Source of the DNA: CAISDA01 sp050258555 | Lineage (GTDB): Bacteria > Bacteroidota > Ignavibacteria > UBA10030 > UBA8401 | Direction: 5' to 3' | Length of the DNA: 64,000 bases | Assembly: GCA_050258555.1 (NCBI GenBank) | Contig: JBLMZA010000071.1 | Span: forward strand, 1 to 64,000 | Shown: positions 8,892 through 18,144 of the stretch, piece by piece | How positions within the stretch are numbered: position 1 is the stretch's first letter | Layout: every line of letters begins with the position of its first letter | Position numbers and translations under genes: made by a program | Notes under the pieces: model-generated | Database searches by the model: none | The model's input: the letters and a program-made list of their open reading frames with translations, nothing else | What the model was told of the DNA's origin: nothing

Positions 8892-11800
8892 TTATTTGAG
8901 CAGCATCATGCGCTTGGCCTGGCTGAATTTCTTTCCGCCCGAAGAGACGGCGCTGAGCCTATAGATGTAGACGCCGGAAGATGCCATCGAGCCTTCGTTG
9001 TTCCTTCCGTCCCAGATCACTTCATGATAGCCTGCGGCAAGCGCGCCGGCGGCATATGAGCGCACCACCTGTCCCAGAATGTTGTAGACCGTGACCGATG
9101 CAATTGCCTCTTCCGGCAGCGCAAAGCTGATGTGCGTCGAGGGATTGAAGGGGTTCGGATAATTCTGCATGAGCTCATACGTCTGGGGCACGCCCGACTT
9201 GCCGGAAGTGATGATCCGTCCGTTCACGCCCGCAACCGAAAGATTCAGTGCCACGGTATCGGTGGCACTTAAATTGGTGAGCACGATGTCGCTCGAATCG
9301 ATCCATTTGTCCGAACCGGTCACGATGAATTTCAGCGTCACCACCGGCCCACTTCCCGAGACCGGCTTAAACGATTGCTCGAAATCCGCCGCGCCGATCG
9401 AGACGCGTCCCTCGCTGTTCGATCCGTAGACGTCGACGTCCCATCCCGCAAATCCCGCGAGCGTCTGCGATCGTGTGTAGCGCCCGGCATACTTGAGCAG
9501 ACGGTTGTTGAAGCGCACCGTTGCATCGAAGGATCCGAGCGGATTCCTATTCGCATTGAGCATGACCGGCACATCGAGCGTATCGCCGATACTGGCGCTC
9601 ATCAGACGCGGCACCGAAAACTGCACGGGACCGGAAGCCAGTATATCCATGGCTTCCTCCATGCCGTACGACTTCTTCAGTTTGCCTGATGCGCCGCCGT
9701 ACGTGGGCAGCACATCGCCGAGAAGCACGCCATAGAAGTTTTCCTTCGCGCGCGCCGAATCCAGCGGATAAAACGAACGCGTCTGATCGGCATCCTGCCA
9801 GTTATAGGCCGTCATCTTGTAGGCCGAGTCGACGAACACCCAGTCTCCTCTGCCGCCGGGCGCCAGAGCCCGGAAATTCGAGAGCGAGCCTGTGGCGCGC
9901 TTCAGAATCGCGAAGGCGTCGGTCGAATTCGCCCTGCCGTCGCCGTTCACATCGATGGCGATTTTTTGGAATCCGGTGAGCGCCGTGGGACCGCCGTCTC
10001 TTCCCATAAAGGCCAGGAGCGCATCGCCCGATGTGATCACGGAACTGTCCGTTGCCGCCACCACTTCGCTTGCCCAGCGCCGCACGCTCAGCGACACGGC
10101 CGCACCGGGCGGAATCGGCGAAAAGTCGAATCTGCCCGTGCTGTCCGACACGCACACGGTATCGATCAGGAGCATCGTGCCGTTGCCGAGTCCGCGGTAG
10201 CTCAGCACGACCGAATCTCCCGCAAGCGCCTTCTTATTGGCATGATAGAGCAGCTTGCCCGAGAGCGATGCCTGGAACGAAATCGGGCAGTCGTTGCCGG
10301 ACACGTTGTATGTCTGCGCAAATTGTCCCGCAGCCGAGAGGTGCTCGTTGTCGACCTTCAGCGTGTCATACCATCCCACGCGCGCCGTGGGCTTCACAGT
10401 GAACGTGAAGACGATCACCGTGTCGGCCAATTGGATCGGGAAATTGAGCGAATCGATGCGGCACTCGCCGCCGATCTGCACGAAGCCGCGCGCGGAGCTG
10501 TCGTTCACATTGATCTTCCATCCGTTCGGAAGGTTCGAGCCGAAGCGGTATTTCGAAAGCGCGATATTCGACTTGCCGAATGTGATGCGCGCATCGAACG
10601 CATAGATGTTCTTGCCGTTCGGATTGATATAGAACGGAAGGATGAACGATTCGCCCGGAGCGGAGCTCAGTGACGGCGGCACGGAAAACACCACCGCATT
10701 GGTCGAGCGGATGATGAAGTTGCCGATGCTCATGCCGTTGAATCCCGGATTCGTCGCAAGCTCGACTCTGATGCGGCAGTTGGTCGATGAGACCGAGGGC
10801 ACGGCAGCGACCGTAAAGGTGCCGCTGTTGGGCACGCCCGAGGCAAGCGTGATGGGGAATGTCTGTCCGCCGTCGGTCGAGAGTTTGATATTGACGAGCG
10901 CTCCGGCGCCGAATGACGGATTGGACTGCCACACGACGTTCTGCGGCGTGCCGGCAAACCATGTGACCGTGCCTCCCGTGGGCGTGATATTGAAGAACGG
11001 CTCGACCAGATTGTCGACCCACGTCCAATAGTCGCTCGTGTGCTTGATCGCGAATTCCTGAATGAGTGTGTCGCGCCGGACGGACCGGCAATAGGGACCG
11101 TTGAGCGCCGTGCCTGTTGAGGCATAGAGCGAATCGTTCGGACGGTTTCTGAAGCCGAATGTCTCGTCGAAGCGCGTGTCGGTGATGCCGCTGCCGCGCG
11201 CCAGATCGTTATAGAGCACGCTGTCCTTGCCGGGATAGCTCGAATAGCGCGAGATCTTCTTTCCCGATGTGTCGATCACCGTGATGTAATCGTACTGCGG
11301 TCCGGTGTCGCCGCCCGGGCGCCAGTAGACGCCGGAAGTGAACTTCGAAGGCGCCGAGAAGATGTAATAGGTCTTCATCTCGAATCCGAAGTTCGTGCTC
11401 CAGTGCATCCACACGCGCTTCGTTCCGTACGACGCGTTCACATACAGGAAGGACGCCGTGTCGACGCCCGGCGTGTTGTCGACGAGCCACTCGGTCACTT
11501 TCGTTCCCGTCTCGCTGTTGACCCTGTTGAGTCCGCCCTTCGTCGAAGTGTTGAGCGGCTGATAGAGCAGCTCCCGGTTCGATCCGGGCTTGTAGCGGAG
11601 GCTGTCGATCAGGCCTTCGTGGTGGCGGAAATGCATGCGGACGATCCCGTTGTCGATCACCGAATCGGGCGTGCCGATTCTGAAGCTCCACATCGGGCTC
11701 CAGTCCGAACTCACATTGCCGTAGAGCGCCTTCACGCGCCAGTAATAGACCGTATCGTATCCGAGCTTGAGCGCCGGATACACCACATCGTACGACGCGG

Positions 11801-12782
11801 CCATGATGTTGGCCAGATCCTTCAACGGCGCCTTCGTCGTATCGCGGAAGAGCTGGAACTGATAGCTTGCCGCGCCGATCGCCGTGTTCCATTGCGCGCG
11901 GAATGTCGGGAAAATGCCCGTCGAGTTGTTGGCCGGATACACAAGCACCGGCGGAATCTGCTCGCCGATCACAAACTCATTGAACGTGAATTGCGGCATG
12001 CCGGTGGCCGTGATGTCGTTCGGATAGACGAGCGCGATCACCGGCTGCGTCCACGATACGCCGTCGTAGTCTGCGACGCGGAACATGCGGTAGTCGGCTC
12101 CGGCATCGACATCGTTGGAGGCGAATGTGAACTTCGCCGTGTAATTGTCGAATGTGACGCCGGTATTGCGCACCTGATACCGGCGGTTGACCGACTGTGT
12201 CGGATTGACGCCAGACTGCGCGATCGCAGGATGATCGCCGGTCAGTGTGGCGACCTGGAAATAGCCCGTCGTCGTGACATTGTATAAATACAGATCGACC
12301 GGCGTGTAGCTTGTCTGATCGCCGATTTCGAACTTGAGGAGCATGTACGGTCCCGTCGAGCCGATGCTCTTTTGCATCATGCCCTGCACGTGTCCGTTGA
12401 TGCGGTTGACGGTGGCCGAAGGCCCGATCACGACCTGATCGTTGGGATTGGGAATGCGCAGGAAGCCGTTCGTGAATTTCAGCGTATCGGTCACGGTGAT
12501 CGAACCGGAGAGCGTCGCCGTCGTGCTGTCTGAAAAATTCAGCGTGCGGACCGAAACTGCTCCCAGCGTCGTGAGCGTCACTCCTTTGCGCACGGTCACC
12601 GATTCGTTGTACACGCCGGCGCTCAATGTCAGCACGTCGCCTGCAACCGTCGCCGCGTTATCCAGGGCGGTCTGCAGCGAGCCGTAGGGTCCGGCACCGC
12701 CATGTGTGAGATTCGTGACCGTCTGAGCGTGCGCACTCAGGCTCAGGGCAATCGAGATCAGGATGAGTAATCGCAGTTTCAT
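8892..12782 (-). CDS. T9SS type A cargo with cohesin and dockerin modules
   Basis: 1296 residues. A signal peptide (MKLRLLILISIALSLSAHAQ) is followed by a right-handed beta-helix-like start (GPYGSLQTALDNAATVAGDVLTL). A fibronectin-like domain lies near residue 280-375 (PPVLVYPANNSTGIFPTF). A middle domain is unrecognised. Two cohesin-like domains begin near FSVPPSLSSAPGESFILPF and FSVPRLMSASIGDTLDVPV, with a dockerin-type calcium motif between them (IDVNGDGRANSTDAFAILK). The end is the T9SS type A sorting domain, with NYPNPFNPSTHISF and YNILGQVVRSY. It should be exported across the outer membrane and anchored or released. The ATG at 12782 has GAGGAG eight bases upstream. Function is probably surface adhesion or scaffold binding. 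Confidence 0.85.
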   Translation of the reverse strand: MKLRLLILISIALSLSAHAQTVTNLTHGGAGPYGSLQTALDNAATVAGDVLTLSAGVYNESVTVRKGVTLTTLGAVSVRTLNFSDSTTATLSGSITVTDTLKFTNGFLRIPNPNDQVVIGPSATVNRINGHVQGMMQKSIGSTGPYMLLKFEIGDQTSYTPVDLYLYNVTTTGYFQVATLTGDHPAIAQSGVNPTQSVNRRYQVRNTGVTFDNYTAKFTFASNDVDAGADYRMFRVADYDGVSWTQPVIALVYPNDITATGMPQFTFNEFVIGEQIPPVLVYPANNSTGIFPTFRAQWNTAIGAASYQFQLFRDTTKAPLKDLANIMAASYDVVYPALKLGYDTVYYWRVKALYGNVSSDWSPMWSFRIGTPDSVIDNGIVRMHFRHHEGLIDSLRYKPGSNRELLYQPLNTSTKGGLNRVNSETGTKVTEWLVDNTPGVDTASFLYVNASYGTKRVWMHWSTNFGFEMKTYYIFSAPSKFTSGVYWRPGGDTGPQYDYITVIDTSGKKISRYSSYPGKDSVLYNDLARGSGITDTRFDETFGFRNRPNDSLYASTGTALNGPYCRSVRRDTLIQEFAIKHTSDYWTWVDNLVEPFFNITPTGGTVTWFAGTPQNVVWQSNPSFGAGALVNIKLSTDGGQTFPITLASGVPNSGTFTVAAVPSVSSTNCRIRVELATNPGFNGMSIGNFIIRSTNAVVFSVPPSLSSAPGESFILPFYINPNGKNIYAFDARITFGKSNIALSKYRFGSNLPNGWKINVNDSSARGFVQIGGECRIDSLNFPIQLADTVIVFTFTVKPTARVGWYDTLKVDNEHLSAAGQFAQTYNVSGNDCPISFQASLSGKLLYHANKKALAGDSVVLSYRGLGNGTMLLIDTVCVSDSTGRFDFSPIPPGAAVSLSVRRWASEVVAATDSSVITSGDALLAFMGRDGGPTALTGFQKIAIDVNGDGRANSTDAFAILKRATGSLSNFRALAPGGRGDWVFVDSAYKMTAYNWQDADQTRSFYPLDSARAKENFYGVLLGDVLPTYGGASGKLKKSYGMEEAMDILASGPVQFSVPRLMSASIGDTLDVPVMLNANRNPLGSFDATVRFNNRLLKYAGRYTRSQTLAGFAGWDVDVYGSNSEGRVSIGAADFEQSFKPVSGSGPVVTLKFIVTGSDKWIDSSDIVLTNLSATDTVALNLSVAGVNGRIITSGKSGVPQTYELMQNYPNPFNPSTHISFALPEEAIASVTVYNILGQVVRSYAAGALAAGYHEVIWDGRNNEGSMASSGVYIYRLSAVSSGGKKFSQAKRMMLLK

Positions 12783-12866
12783 AGAAACACTCCTCGGGAA
12801 AGAACAATATGAGATACACTATCATTAATCGGCATTTTTCCGGCAAACATGAGGAACCGCGCCATA

Positions 12867-15800
12867 TTACTTCTGCAGCGTCAATTTCTTCAGCGCCGTA
12901 AACGTGCCGGCCGTCATGCGGCAGAAATAAATGCCGCTCGGCATGCCCTGCGCATTCCAGGTGACGTCGTAGACGCCCGGCGCCATCGGTTCATTCACGA
13001 GCACGGATACTTCGCGCCCCAGAAGATCATAGATGGACACCCTGACCGTCGAAGCCTGTGGAACGGCAAGGCGGATCGTCGTCGTCGGATTGAACGGATT
13101 CGGGAAATTCTGTTCGAGCGTGAAATGATCGGGAATCCGGCCCGACTGTTCCACGGACGTCGCCCCGAGCGAGAACGTATACGTTTCGCTGAAGGGCCCC
13201 CATCCTTTTTCATTGAAGGCGCGGACTTTCCAGAAATACCTCTGATTGCCGGAAAGTTTCGGCATCGTCCAGCTTGTCTCGGCGACCGATGAATCGACGA
13301 TGCGGAAAATGAAGAGCGTATCGGCCGCGATTTCAAACCAATATTTTTTCACCTCATAGGGTGTCGTGCGCCATGTGAAACTGACCGATGCCGTGCCCGG
13401 ACGGGCATTGTTCACGGGCGATGCAAGCACCACCGGTTCCGGCACCGGAAGCAGCGTCGTAAATGAACGCGTGTCGGACCACGGGCTTTCGCCGCCGTAA
13501 TTCGACGCGCTCACGCGCCAGTAATACGTCGTATGGATCTTCAGCGCGGGCGACTGCCACACGGTATCGCGCAGCGTCGTATCGGCGATAACGGCGCTGA
13601 AGAGCGGATCTTCGGACGCCTGGAGCCGGTACGATTCGGCGGTCGGCGCCTGAAGCCATGCAAAGCGCGGCACACGGGACTCGTCGGTCTGCCCCTCGGA
13701 AGGCAGCGCCAGAACGGGCGCCGGAGGCGGCGCGATGCATGTCCCAAAATTCCACCAGGAGGAGAATTCCCCCCAGCCGATGTCGTTCTTCGCGCGCACG
13801 CGCCACTGATATGTTCTCGAATACCCCAGCGACACGATGGGATACTCACGCAGCACGGCCGAGGTATCGTCGACAACAAGCACGCCGGTCGCCGAATCGG
13901 CCACCTGCACGTGATACCGGATGGTCCGCGCCGTCGTCTGCCATGCCAGCACAAGAGGAGGCTTGAGCGAAACCGATTCATGAACAGGCGACACGAGCAT
14001 GGGCGTCTGCGCCGCCGCCGGATTGATGAGCGTGATCCGGTTCGAGAGCAGATTGGCCGAGGCAAGATGCAGTATGCCGCGGTTGTTCAGGTCGAAGCCC
14101 GCAACGGCAACGGGACTGTTGACGACAACCGAGTCGCCGCGCCGGAAATTATCCGCACCGAGATTGACAAGCACCTGCACGGTGCTGATTTCGGAAGCGC
14201 TCGAGTACTGGGCCGCAGCAAGGTCGATCATCCCGTCGCCGCTCAGATCGCCGGCGTAGAGCGCCGTCGGCGTATTGTACATCGGCACGGCCGGACCCGG
14301 ACGAAACGCGCCGCTCTTGTCGTTCAGAAGTATCGTAAGATCTTTCGAGCCGGTGTTGGCCGTCACAAGATCCGGATATCCGTCCTGGTCGATATCCGCA
14401 GCCGCCAGTGCCGTGGGCGAAGCGCCGGAAGCGACAGTGAAGGACGTAAATGCTCCAGAGCGCGCATTCAGCAAAATCGTGATCGTGCTTGCCTGACGGT
14501 TCATGACGGCAAGATCGCATGTCCCGTCGTTGTTGAAATCGGCTGCCGCCAGAGCGCGCGGCGACTGTCCCACGGCAATGGTTTTGAAAGGCGAAAAATG
14601 CGCCGCGCCGTCGTTCGTGAAAATCGAAACCGTGTTGTCCTTCGCATTCGAGACGGCAAGATCAAGATGACCGTCGTTATTGAAATCGCCCGATGCGATC
14701 GCGCGCGGCTCCGAGCCCGCAGCAACGACTAGAGCCGGCAGGGCAAGGCTGCCGTCGCCCGCCTTTCGGTTGAGAAGGATCGTGATCGTATTGCCCACGG
14801 TGTTGACGGCGGCAATATCGGGAGCGCCGTCTTCGTTCAGATCGGCCACAAGCAGCGCCTGGGGCAGCACACCGACACTATAGACCACTGCCGGCATGAG
14901 TCCGCCATGCGTGTCGTTCATGAACACAGAGACGGTGTTATCGCCGCTGTTTGCCGAGGCAAGATCGGCATAGCCGTCTCCGTTGAAGTCGCCCACGCCC
15001 ACGGCATACGGACTTGCGCCCGAAGCGTATTGGCCGCCCGCGGTGTAAAATTCGCTGCCGAGCGCCGGCGCAATCGTGTAGTTCCAGACATATCCGTCCA
15101 GCAGCCTGATCAGGCTTGTCTGCGCCATGAGGGAATCCGTCAGGACAGCCGTGACGCGTTCGCCGGTCAGGAATCTCTGCACCGGTGCGGCCGTCATCTG
15201 ACGGTCGCCGTTTGTGTACTGCAGCGTGTGCAGTCCGCTCATCTCGCCGTAGAGCTTCACGGTGGAAGTGCGAAGCGACGCCGCCTCGAGCGTTCCGTTG
15301 AACGATGCAGTCGCAGGCGCCATCGGATCGCTGACGGCGCTTCCCGGAGCAGGCCACGTCGAGAGTACGACGAGTCCGCCGACGGCCCTGAGGTAGATTT
15401 TCACCGTCGGCCGCACCGGATCGTTCGTCACGAGCGTGAGGCTGTCGGAATAATTTTTCACATCGGCGGGAGTAAATGTCACCGTCATCGCCACACTGTC
15501 CATCGGAGCGATGAGCGCGGACGGTGTTTCAGAAGAAAAGACGGACGGGTTCGATGAGGCGACCGACATGATCTTCAGGGGAACCAGCACGCCGTCATTG
15601 TGTATCGAGACGCTCAATTGGCGCGCCCGTCCGGACCGTCCGACGCCGAAATCGATCACAGACGGGACGACCGACGCCGACACGGCAGGCCGGTTGGTCA
15701 GGATCGACAGCGATGACGAGGCGCTGTTGCAGACGGCGCCATCGAGGTCGCCGTCGCCGTCCAGGTCGGCAAGCAGGAGTCCGTGCGGCGATGTGCCGCC

Positions 15801-17090
15801 GGATGCCTGTCCGAGCGCCGTAAACTGGAAATATCCCTGGTTGCGGAAGACCGTCACGCCGCTGCCCAGGCCGGCCAGGTCGCAGATTCCGTCTCCGTCC
15901 ATGTCGCCGGAGGCAACCGCCGAGGGAGCCGCAAGAGACGTCAGCACCGCCGCGATGTAGAAGATGCCCGCGCCGTCATTGCGGAGCACCGATATCGTAT
16001 TCGATGTTTTCGATGCGACCGCGAGATCCATCGCGCCGTCGTTATCGAAATCTGCCGTCGAGAGCGCCACTGGACCGGCGGCAACGCGTACGGGAGTCTG
16101 TGCCGTGAAAGACCCTTTCCCGTTGTTGAGAAACACGGTGACGGTATTGGCCGACTCGGAGGCCACGGCATAATCGATCGCGCCATCAGCATTGAAGTCG
16201 CCCGAGGCAAGGGCCGAAGGGGCGGCGCCCACGTTCAGTACCGCTCCCGCGCTGTATGTTCCGCTTCCGTCATTCTTGAAGATTGTCACGGTATTGGACG
16301 ATCGTCCGGCCACAAGCAGGTCCGCATCACCGTCGCCGTCGATATCGGCCGCAAGAACCGCCGAAGGGGCGCCCGGGGCGTCGATGGAGGCGCTGCGGAC
16401 GAACGCACCGGCAGCATCCAGAAAAAGCAGCGTCACCGTGTTCGAGCCTTCATTCGCAACGGCGCAGTCGGCGATATCATCGCCGTTCAGATCGGCCACG
16501 GCGAACGACGAGGGCTGTGCGCCGACATTGGCCGAAGCCGTCTGGAGGAAGTTGCCGCCGCCGTAATTGCGAAGCACCGAGACGGTTTTCGATGTCCGGT
16601 TGAGCACCAGAAAGTCGAAGGCGCCGTCATGATTCGCATCGATCGTGGCCGCAGCCCAGGGCTGATTGCCGGTGCCGGGTATGCCAGTCTGCGTGAGCAC
16701 TCCGGAGCCGACTTTTGACGCCACGGAAAACTGCGAGGTGAACGAGACCGGCATCGCATCGCCCACAATATTCTGCACCCTCGGCGTGACGACAACCGTC
16801 ACAAGTTCGCCGGCGCTGAAATCGGCCGCCGGATCGATCACCGCAGAGCGCGTCGCTCCCGTATAGGCGAGCGATTTCAGAATGTGCGGTCCGCTCAATG
16901 AGCCCGAGACTTTCACGGTCGAGGCCGTGAGTGTCGCCGGATTGATGTCGGCAGAGAAGGAAAGAATGATATTGGCCGACGGCCGCACGTTGAAAGAATT
17001 CTGCGAGGGAGACACCGATGCCACAAACGACTGCGCCTGCACGTGAAGCGCGCAGGCGATGAATCCGCATATGAGTATAATTTTTTTCAT
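12867..17090 (-). CDS. T9SS type A cargo with FG-GAP/VCBS repeats
   Basis: 1407 residues. Order: signal peptide (MKKIILICGFIACALHVQAQ); Big_5-like Ig domain (about 20-120); a long run of FG-GAP/VCBS repeats with calcium-type DxDxDG motifs (for example DIDGDGDADLLVAG, DFDNDGAMDLAVAS); an ASPM/HYDIN-like beta domain (DFGVGRSGRARQLSVSI); a second Big_5-like domain; a second block of FG-GAP repeats; three fibronectin-type domains; and a T9SS sorting domain (NFPNPFNPTTTIRLAVP, IYDLLGREVSVLV). The start is the ATG at 17090, at the signal peptide. It begins only 48 bases after the last flagellar gene, with no terminator seen between them. Probably a cell-surface adhesin-like protein. Confidence 0.88.
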   Translation of the reverse strand: MKKIILICGFIACALHVQAQSFVASVSPSQNSFNVRPSANIILSFSADINPATLTASTVKVSGSLSGPHILKSLAYTGATRSAVIDPAADFSAGELVTVVVTPRVQNIVGDAMPVSFTSQFSVASKVGSGVLTQTGIPGTGNQPWAAATIDANHDGAFDFLVLNRTSKTVSVLRNYGGGNFLQTASANVGAQPSSFAVADLNGDDIADCAVANEGSNTVTLLFLDAAGAFVRSASIDAPGAPSAVLAADIDGDGDADLLVAGRSSNTVTIFKNDGSGTYSAGAVLNVGAAPSALASGDFNADGAIDYAVASESANTVTVFLNNGKGSFTAQTPVRVAAGPVALSTADFDNDGAMDLAVASKTSNTISVLRNDGAGIFYIAAVLTSLAAPSAVASGDMDGDGICDLAGLGSGVTVFRNQGYFQFTALGQASGGTSPHGLLLADLDGDGDLDGAVCNSASSSLSILTNRPAVSASVVPSVIDFGVGRSGRARQLSVSIHNDGVLVPLKIMSVASSNPSVFSSETPSALIAPMDSVAMTVTFTPADVKNYSDSLTLVTNDPVRPTVKIYLRAVGGLVVLSTWPAPGSAVSDPMAPATASFNGTLEAASLRTSTVKLYGEMSGLHTLQYTNGDRQMTAAPVQRFLTGERVTAVLTDSLMAQTSLIRLLDGYVWNYTIAPALGSEFYTAGGQYASGASPYAVGVGDFNGDGYADLASANSGDNTVSVFMNDTHGGLMPAVVYSVGVLPQALLVADLNEDGAPDIAAVNTVGNTITILLNRKAGDGSLALPALVVAAGSEPRAIASGDFNNDGHLDLAVSNAKDNTVSIFTNDGAAHFSPFKTIAVGQSPRALAAADFNNDGTCDLAVMNRQASTITILLNARSGAFTSFTVASGASPTALAAADIDQDGYPDLVTANTGSKDLTILLNDKSGAFRPGPAVPMYNTPTALYAGDLSGDGMIDLAAAQYSSASEISTVQVLVNLGADNFRRGDSVVVNSPVAVAGFDLNNRGILHLASANLLSNRITLINPAAAQTPMLVSPVHESVSLKPPLVLAWQTTARTIRYHVQVADSATGVLVVDDTSAVLREYPIVSLGYSRTYQWRVRAKNDIGWGEFSSWWNFGTCIAPPPAPVLALPSEGQTDESRVPRFAWLQAPTAESYRLQASEDPLFSAVIADTTLRDTVWQSPALKIHTTYYWRVSASNYGGESPWSDTRSFTTLLPVPEPVVLASPVNNARPGTASVSFTWRTTPYEVKKYWFEIAADTLFIFRIVDSSVAETSWTMPKLSGNQRYFWKVRAFNEKGWGPFSETYTFSLGATSVEQSGRIPDHFTLEQNFPNPFNPTTTIRLAVPQASTVRVSIYDLLGREVSVLVNEPMAPGVYDVTWNAQGMPSGIYFCRMTAGTFTALKKLTLQK

Positions 17091-17138
17091 GCAGCACTTG
17101 ATCGGAAATGAAAAACGTGCGCGAACCATGCCGCGCGC

Positions 17139-17651
17139 TTATTGCGCCAGGATCTGCGCTGCGCGGTCAGCATTGAAAAATGAAAGAATCCTGGCGGCCT
17201 GCTTTTTCTTCAGGCGAAGAATGACGGAACGGATCATCCTGTCTTCCTGCTTCGTCAGAATGCGGGCCGCATCTTCAGGCTTCATGGCATCATAGAGTTT
17301 GACAAGGCTCTGCAATTCCTGCTGTCGCTCGAGCTCGGTCCGCTGTGCTGCGCCCGCCGTATCGGGAGAGCTCGGCACTGCACCCGGTTGTCCGGAGGCG
17401 CCGGCGGCTGCTGACGCGGCCGTGTTGTGCGCTTCGGCCTGCCCCAATGAGGGAGCAAGCGAGGATGAATCGCGCTTGGCGATCGCGGCAAGCGAATCAT
17501 TCTTCGCCTTCATTTGCAGCGAATCCGGATGCGCCTGGCCCGGGCCGATCATGAACCATTGCGGCTTCATGGTCGCCGTGACGAGCATGGCACCGCTGAC
17601 CAGAAACGAGAGGCCGAAGAGAATGCCTAAAAACATTGCTGTCGATTTCAT
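17139..17651 (-). CDS. MotE-like flagellar protein (MgtE N-domain type)
   Basis: 170 residues: an N-terminal membrane helix (about 6-27), an Ala/Ser-rich linker, a short coiled coil, then a C-terminal helical domain LVKLYDAMKPEDAARILTKQ...QAARILSFF like MotE and the MgtE N domain. In other bacteria MotE chaperones the stator protein MotC in the periplasm. The gene lies 29 bases after fliJ at the end of the flagellar operon, which supports a flagellar role. The stator genes are not in the window. Confidence 0.75.
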   Translation of the reverse strand: MKSTAMFLGILFGLSFLVSGAMLVTATMKPQWFMIGPGQAHPDSLQMKAKNDSLAAIAKRDSSSLAPSLGQAEAHNTAASAAAGASGQPGAVPSSPDTAGAAQRTELERQQELQSLVKLYDAMKPEDAARILTKQEDRMIRSVILRLKKKQAARILSFFNADRAAQILAQ

Positions 17652-17680
17652 GGTGTGCTATCTCTCTGCATCTGAAGGAA

Positions 17681-18100
17681 TCAGCGCAGACGCTGCGCAT
17701 ATTCATCGAGTGCCTTCTGCTCCCTGCGGTCCGATTCCTTCTGTTCGGACTTCAGGCGCTTTTCGTGGAGCACCTCGACCATTTTCTTTTCCTGCGATTT
17801 CTTGAGCAGGGCTTCCCGTTTCTTGTCCTCATGCTCCGAGGCGCGTGCGACAGCCGACTCCTGCGATTCGATCTGCTGCGAGAGCGCCTCGAGATGCGAG
17901 CGCATGATCTGCATCTGCGCCACGCTCATCTTCTGCGTCGTGCGCAATTCGCCGGCGGCGGCAGTGCGATGTTTCTGGAATTCGCTCAGCCGCTCCTCTT
18001 CTTCAAGACGCGTGCGGACGGCTTCGGCCACCTGCTGCTGCGCCTGTTTCTGCTGTATGGTGCGTACCTGTATGACCTTCTTGAAATTGTTCTGTTTCAC
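17681..18100 (-). CDS. fliJ: Flagellar export protein FliJ
   Basis: 139 residues, almost wholly coiled coil with high Glu/Gln/Arg content, the expected size and form for FliJ. FliJ links the FliH-FliI ATPase to the export gate of the flagellar type III secretion apparatus. It follows fliI by 44 bases. The start is a GTG at 18100: the frame upstream holds no ATG before a stop. FliJ is too divergent for a firm sequence call, so position after fliI carries most of the weight. Confidence 0.82.
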   Translation of the reverse strand: MKQNNFKKVIQVRTIQQKQAQQQVAEAVRTRLEEEERLSEFQKHRTAAAGELRTTQKMSVAQMQIMRSHLEALSQQIESQESAVARASEHEDKKREALLKKSQEKKMVEVLHEKRLKSEQKESDRREQKALDEYAQRLR

Positions 18101-18144
18101 GCTGTATATGTGCCGGATGTTTGTTCAATCTGAAGATGAAATAC

